Notes under the pieces: generated by a model | Told to the model about the DNA's origin: nothing | The model's database searches: none | The model's input: the letters and a program-made list of their open reading frames with translations, nothing else | DNA from: CAZZCU01 sp964652825 | GTDB lineage: Bacteria > Bdellovibrionota_B > Oligoflexia > Oligoflexales > CAZZCU01 | Length of the DNA stretch: 64,000 nt | Direction: 5' to 3' | NCBI GenBank assembly: GCA_964652825.1 | Contig: CAZZCU010000008.1 | Location: 24,530-88,529, forward strand | Translations under genes and position numbers: made by a program | Part shown: in pieces, positions 59,934-64,000 of the stretch | Layout: each line of letters begins with the position of its first letter | Numbering within the stretch: the stretch's first letter is position 1

Positions 59934-60755
59934 ATGAGTGTTGGACCCCATACATTATTTAAGTTGCTGGTTTGGGCGCTGACGTTTTTGACCGCTGATG
60001 TCGCCATGGCCAGGTCATTACGTGAGCACCGCAAAGCCGTGACCATGCGTGGCGGTGGTATTTCGTCGACTATATCCCCGCGGGATATGGAGGCGGCGGA
60101 AACGCCGCAGACGATCATGAAGCGCCAGCTGGTGCAGCTCGGGGAGCGCTTCGCCGATATGAATTATGTGCCCTACATCTGGGGTGGTGAACAGATCGGT
60201 ACCAAAGCTGAATGCGACGCCTGTCGTGCCTGTGCCATGCAGGCCAAAACCAGACTGGATAAGCGTTTGGCTCGTTGCGATGCCTGCAAACGCTGCGGCA
60301 TTGATTGCAGCCACTTCGTGCATCGTTTGTACAAGACGATCGGCCTGAACTATCAGTACGCGACTACCCGCGAGTTAACGCGGATCGATCATAAGCAATT
60401 GTTGCGTCATTATAATATGATTGATGTTGGTACCTCTTTGAGCGATGCCCAACCAGGGGATTTGTTGCTCTACAAGAAGCATGTGGCCATGGTGTTGCGT
60501 GTACGTGACGATCAGCACGCGGATTTTGTTCATGCTTCGCGTTTCCGTGCCGGTGATCGCCATAAGCTCGGTGGTTTGCGTCTTGATATGAATCAAAACG
60601 TCTATCGTTTTCGTGGCGAATTGGTTCGGATATTACGTCACCAGTTTCTACATGACGGTCAGGCGTCGATGGCCGTTAACCGTTCTGCTGTTTCTTTAAC
60701 GCCTTTTTCCATACCTCGGCGGCAATTAATGTATGAGTGGGCAAATCCAGGTTAA
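59934..60755 (+). CDS. NlpC/P60-type cell-wall hydrolase with a six-cysteine insertion
   Basis: 273 residues. Signal peptide (LLVWALTFLTADVAMARS). Papain-like NlpC/P60 fold: FADMNYVPYIWGGEQIG, catalytic Cys125 in GIDCSHFVHRLY, then QPGDLLLYKKHVAMVL with His183 and the third polar residue near ADFVHAS. The family cuts peptide stems of peptidoglycan. Between the tryptophan-glycine strand and the catalytic Cys there is an extra section with two CxxCxxC clusters: Cys94, 97, 100 and Cys115, 118, 121. It could hold a metal ion or form disulfides. ATG has only a weak ribosome site. The end overlaps murI by 23 bases. Confidence 0.88.
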   Translation: MSVGPHTLFKLLVWALTFLTADVAMARSLREHRKAVTMRGGGISSTISPRDMEAAETPQTIMKRQLVQLGERFADMNYVPYIWGGEQIGTKAECDACRACAMQAKTRLDKRLARCDACKRCGIDCSHFVHRLYKTIGLNYQYATTRELTRIDHKQLLRHYNMIDVGTSLSDAQPGDLLLYKKHVAMVLRVRDDQHADFVHASRFRAGDRHKLGGLRLDMNQNVYRFRGELVRILRHQFLHDGQASMAVNRSAVSLTPFSIPRRQLMYEWANPG

Positions 60756-61569
60756 TAGTACTGTTCCTCGTATCGTTGTCTTTGATTCCGGTGTTGGTGG
60801 TCTCAGCATCTATGAAGAGATGCGTCTGCTGTTGGGGCCGGCGGAATATATCTATTGTTCTGACAATGCCTACTTTCCTTATGGCATTAAAAGCGATGAC
60901 GTGGTGACGCAACGGGTGATCGATGTTGCGCGAGCGCTCGAAGAAAAATTTCATCCTGACGTGTATGTCGTTGCGTGTAACACCGCTAGCACTGTGGCTT
61001 TAGAGCCATTGCGACAAAGTATTACGGCGTCAGTGGTTGGCGTGGTGCCGGCGATTAAGCCGGCTGCCGCCAGCAGTGTTAGCGGTATCATCGGTTTGCT
61101 GGCAACGCCGGCGACGATTAAGCGGCCTTATACAGATGAACTTATCAATAATTTTGCGCCGAACACTCGCGTGGTTAAAGTCGGTTCGGCGAAGTTGGTC
61201 GGTCTTGCAGAGGATTTTCTGCGCGGCTTGCCGATTGATCAAGCGGCGGTTGCTGCGGAGATTAAGCCGTTATTTGTTAAGGACGCGGATGACAAACACG
61301 GTACGGACACCGTTGTTCTTGGTTGTACGCATTTTCCCCTGTTGGTGGATTTCTTGATCAAAGCGTCACCATGGCCCGTACGTTGGCTGGATTCGGGGCC
61401 GGCGGTTGCGGCGCGCGTGAAGAGCTTATTACCTGCGTTGGGTGAGCGTGGTGTGCTGGCACCGACCGGTGTCGCGGTATTTACGCGCAAGGATAATACG
61501 CAGCGAGCTTTGTTATCAGTATTGGAACGTTTGAATCTAACCGCCAGTCAAATTCTGATCGTCGATTAA
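60733..61569 (+). CDS. murI: Glutamate racemase
   Basis: Makes D-glutamate for peptidoglycan by racemising L-glutamate without cofactor. 278 residues. Seen: VVFDSGVGGLSIYEEM (with the catalytic-site Asp and Ser), YFPYGIKS, VVACNTASTVAL with the first Cys, and VVLGCTHFPLLVDF with the second Cys and the His. The gene starts within the 3' end of the NlpC/P60 gene (23-base overlap) and stops directly against the convergent LpoA-like gene with no base between them. Confidence 0.96.
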   Translation: MSGQIQVNSTVPRIVVFDSGVGGLSIYEEMRLLLGPAEYIYCSDNAYFPYGIKSDDVVTQRVIDVARALEEKFHPDVYVVACNTASTVALEPLRQSITASVVGVVPAIKPAAASSVSGIIGLLATPATIKRPYTDELINNFAPNTRVVKVGSAKLVGLAEDFLRGLPIDQAAVAAEIKPLFVKDADDKHGTDTVVLGCTHFPLLVDFLIKASPWPVRWLDSGPAVAARVKSLLPALGERGVLAPTGVAVFTRKDNTQRALLSVLERLNLTASQILIVD

Positions 61570-63126
61570 TCAGCGCACCTGAACGATGTCTTTGCCGGCG
61601 ACGGAGAAAATAAAGCTTGGCCATAAGCTGTTGCGTTGTTCATCGAAGATGCGACCGCTGCTAAAAAAGCCGGGTTTTTGTTGGGTTGTATCCGCAAGTT
61701 CCTTGGCGATTTCGCGACGGAGCAATTCCGTGTCGCTGACCAGTGGCGCGAGCAGCGCGGCGGCGTGATAGCCGATCAATTGATAGTCGAGTTGAACGGC
61801 GGTATCGGGATGAACAAAGTTTGGCGACTGCGTCGTCGTTACTTCGACACCAGGCGGCAACTTTTGATAACTGCCAATAAAATCCGGAAAGATAGCGCCG
61901 TTTAGATAGGGCTCGTAAGGTTCCACGAGCGCGGACGACCGCCACTCATGGGTCCCCAGCAGTTGGAGTTTGCGTACGTCCAGATACTTAAAAATTTGCA
62001 CGAAGTGCCGTACAGTCCGGAAATTATCAGGTATCAAAACCGCATCGAATTCAACAATTGGCGCCAATGCCACGGTACGCGGATTAAAAGTCGTACCCGC
62101 ATCCTCGGCTTGTAAGCGTTTGCTTTCAACCAGCTCGGCATACTCTTGGGGTCGATCTTGAACCTCCAGCTTAAAAAGTTTGCGGGCGGCGCTTTCCATC
62201 GAATTAAAATCGTCGCGATTGTAAGCGATATCTTGCTTGATGATAATGTCATAGGTATCGCTCTGCTTAATAAACTCATCAATGAAAACTGTTGACGCTG
62301 CACGCCAGGGTCGTAGAACCCCGACGCTGCTGATGCCGCGCGTGCGCAGGTAGTCGAGCAGAGAGCGGGCGAGAAGTTTCTCACTAGGAAATACTCGAAA
62401 CAAAAACGAAGACGTGGCAGTTTCCGTTGATTCGGCTGAGACCAAGACGACGGGAATTGCCATTTTCGGCGCCCAGGTGCTTAAAATGCGGGCTTCGCCA
62501 CTGGTAACACCACCAATGATTGCCGAAATCGGTTCGCTCAATACGGTTTGTGCCAGAACTTTTTCGGCTGTTATCGAATCGCCGCGCGTGTCACGAACAG
62601 TAACCAATTCATCGAAATTTATTTGTCGCTGCGCCAAAGCTTGGCGCATGCCGCTTAAAATTGCATTGCCTGATTCATGCAGAGGTCCGGTCAACGGCAG
62701 CAGCACCAGAATGCGTCCGCCATGCGCGTGAGCGGCCAGATAAAGGGAATGCACCAAGTGACGTTTGCTGGCCTGCAGACTGCAATCAGCGACGTTTAAA
62801 TCCAGCGTTGCGCCCAGCGGTCCTGGAGCCAATGGTGGCAGTGGGCCGGCGATTTTTGCCAGCTCTCTGGCGGGGGTTACGATCTTATCAAAGGCATTGT
62901 TGCAACTGCGGCGATCATTTTTGCTGGTGCGAAAATCTTCGGGTCGCGAGCGTTTGATAGGCGAATTGACGGGCGCTTCCGGCTCGCTCAATTCGTCATA
63001 TGAAATTCCCGGATGTTGGCTGGCGGGAAAAATCAAATCATCATCGTGGCTGCCGAAGCTGGCGCAACCGACTAGCGCGAAATACCAGCTCGCGGTAATG
63101 ACGAATTGAAAATGCCGCCTAATCAT
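61570..63126 (-). CDS. LpoA-like lipoprotein with periplasmic-binding fold
   Basis: 518 residues. Signal peptide with lipobox LVGC (Cys21). After an about 120-residue N-terminal segment the chain has the two-lobed type I periplasmic-binding fold: GRILVLLPLTGPLHESGNAI, ISAIIGGVTSGEARILSTWA, IPVVLVSAESTETATSSFLF and RVFPSEKLLARSLLDYLRTR. This is the layout of the C-domain of LpoA (YraM), the outer-membrane activator of PBP1A in gamma-proteobacteria, but the N-terminal TPR domain of LpoA is absent or very short. It follows a class A PBP gene by 20 bases, which supports a role as its activator; the alternative is a leucine/amino-acid-binding receptor. Confidence 0.82.
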   Translation of the reverse strand: MIRRHFQFVITASWYFALVGCASFGSHDDDLIFPASQHPGISYDELSEPEAPVNSPIKRSRPEDFRTSKNDRRSCNNAFDKIVTPARELAKIAGPLPPLAPGPLGATLDLNVADCSLQASKRHLVHSLYLAAHAHGGRILVLLPLTGPLHESGNAILSGMRQALAQRQINFDELVTVRDTRGDSITAEKVLAQTVLSEPISAIIGGVTSGEARILSTWAPKMAIPVVLVSAESTETATSSFLFRVFPSEKLLARSLLDYLRTRGISSVGVLRPWRAASTVFIDEFIKQSDTYDIIIKQDIAYNRDDFNSMESAARKLFKLEVQDRPQEYAELVESKRLQAEDAGTTFNPRTVALAPIVEFDAVLIPDNFRTVRHFVQIFKYLDVRKLQLLGTHEWRSSALVEPYEPYLNGAIFPDFIGSYQKLPPGVEVTTTQSPNFVHPDTAVQLDYQLIGYHAAALLAPLVSDTELLRREIAKELADTTQQKPGFFSSGRIFDEQRNSLWPSFIFSVAGKDIVQVR

Positions 63127-63146
63127 ATTGGATGAACCACTAATGC

Positions 63147-64000
63147 TCAGTTGCTAAAAATACGACGATAGCTGCCGCCTGATTGTTGGAGCTTTTGTAA
63201 CGCCGAGTATCGCTTACTTGGTGCGTTGTTCTCAAGGAAATACATGTCGATGCCATTGTTGTCGTCCTGATGACCATATTGCGGATGAATCCGCATGCTG
63301 ACGATGCCTTCGGGAATCTGGAATTCACCGGGGTTGCGGCTAGACAGGCTTTGTTTGATAAAGTCGTCCCAAATGGGCAGGGCCAGAGTATTGCCGGCAG
63401 CGCGACCATCAATTGCGACATGATTGTCAGCGCCAACCCAGGCGATCGTCACCAGATTAGGAGTATAGCCGCAAAACCAATTGTCCTCGGAGTTGTTGGA
63501 AGTGCCAGTTTTGCCGGCGGCGATGTCGGCCAGCTCAGAACTGCGCATGGCGGTACCGCGATCAAGCACTGCCCGCATACCTTGCGTCATCAAAAAGGCA
63601 AGTTGAGGACTGATAACGTTTTTGCTGAGTTGTACTAATGGTGGACGTTCATACAGCGTATTGCCGTGAAGATCGGTGATCTTGGTGATCGCGCCGGTAT
63701 TAACGAGAGTTCCCTGGTTGGCAAACACTCCATAGACGCGGGCGAGATCAAGCATCGATACTTCCGACGCTCCCAGCACCGTTCCGGTTTCTTCTTTGAG
63801 CGGAGCTTCGACGCCAAGACGTTGCGCGAATTCCACGACGTTCTTCATTCCCAGTTTTTCGCCCAACTCGACTGTTGGTGTATTCATGGAGCGATAAAAT
63901 GCTCGCAGCATGGTGGTTTCCGACAGGTAATCATTATTGAGATTACGGGGTCGATAATCTTTGACGCGAATAGGATCGACGTACATCAGGTCGGACCATT
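63147..64000 (-). CDS. Class A penicillin-binding protein (PBP1A type), C-terminal part
   Basis: Only the transpeptidase half is in the window; the frame is open to the edge. Seen: the SxN-type region (YLSETTMLRAFYRSMNTPTV, with SMN as the second motif), VLGASEVSMLDLARVYGVFA and the third motif AGKTGTSNNSEDNWFCGYTP (KTG). The first motif (SxxK) would be upstream, outside the window. The domain pattern, especially GASEVSMLDLARVYGVFANQ and IAWVGADNH, is that of bifunctional class A enzymes. The C-terminus extends about 100 residues past KTG and ends SGGSYRRIFSN. Gene symbol (mrcA/ponA) is left open because most of the protein is not visible. Confidence 0.9.
   Translation of the reverse strand, partial: WSDLMYVDPIRVKDYRPRNLNNDYLSETTMLRAFYRSMNTPTVELGEKLGMKNVVEFAQRLGVEAPLKEETGTVLGASEVSMLDLARVYGVFANQGTLVNTGAITKITDLHGNTLYERPPLVQLSKNVISPQLAFLMTQGMRAVLDRGTAMRSSELADIAAGKTGTSNNSEDNWFCGYTPNLVTIAWVGADNHVAIDGRAAGNTLALPIWDDFIKQSLSSRNPGEFQIPEGIVSMRIHPQYGHQDDNNGIDMYFLENNAPSKRYSALQKLQQSGGSYRRIFSN

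Overview
The window is a gene-dense stretch (about 60 genes, no gap above 300 bases) from the chromosome of a Gram-negative bacterium with an outer membrane. Evidence for the envelope type: many signal peptides and lipoboxes, a complete type II secretion (T2SS) operon with secretin, and a lipoprotein activator candidate beside a class A penicillin-binding protein. The T2SS uses a PilM-like GspL and a GspN of the AsmA-like type, arrangements I associate with the former Deltaproteobacteria (Bdellovibrionota, Myxococcota and relatives). A Bdellovibrionota-like origin is my best guess, at low to moderate confidence. Base composition is near 50% GC, apart from an AT-rich toxin-antitoxin locus near 17.9 kb. 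No rRNA, tRNA, CRISPR array, IS element or prophage was seen.

Layout. 0-4.8 kb (minus): nucleoside salvage genes deoA-punA-hpt behind a large secreted protein of unknown role. 4.8-7.2 kb: a small zinc-ribbon protein, a small conserved-looking protein and a cell-wall-hydrolase-like lipoprotein. 7.3-13.8 kb (minus): LysR regulator, tRNA-dihydrouridine synthase and the macromolecular synthesis genes rpsU-dnaG-rpoD, with a very long lysine-rich N-terminal extension on RpoD. 13.8-19.7 kb: a secreted Cys-repeat protein, yajQ, ychF, a small secreted protein, a RelE/ParE-type toxin with ribbon-helix-helix antitoxin and palindromic operator, an enoyl-CoA hydratase-like gene and aroK.

19.8-35.0 kb (plus): a T2SS operon with two tandem gspC-like genes followed by gspD-E-F-G-H-I-J-K-L-M-N. 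35.0-38.0 kb: a three-gene unit with a strong predicted promoter (short helical protein, GT-B glycosyltransferase with TPR repeats, unknown protein). 38.1-43.1 kb: Slt70-like lytic transglycosylase and two lipoproteins, one with RTX/EF-hand-like calcium loops, ending at a terminator. 43.2-49.3 kb: oppABCDF, where OppC carries a large extra periplasmic insertion resembling a fibronectin type III domain.

49.3-59.8 kb (mostly minus): two lipoproteins with His/Cys pairs like clan CD (caspase/legumain) peptidases, a methyltransferase, an M14 carboxypeptidase, a CHAD protein, a lipoprotein Tpx lacking the resolving cysteine, an ExoD-like membrane protein with an EF-hand loop, ilvE, thiL and gluQ. 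59.9-64 kb: a peptidoglycan group: NlpC/P60 hydrolase with a six-cysteine insertion, murI, an LpoA-like lipoprotein and the C-terminal part of a class A penicillin-binding protein that runs off the window.

How it fits together (inference): T2SS exports enzymes, periplasmic and surface peptidases trim peptides, and the Opp transporter imports them; the wall-active enzymes and MurI manage peptidoglycan. The most unusual items are the OppC insertion, the RpoD extension, the paired GspC genes, the Cys-rich NlpC/P60 protein and the one-cysteine lipoprotein Tpx. I did not find a clearly new multi-gene defence or mobile system.
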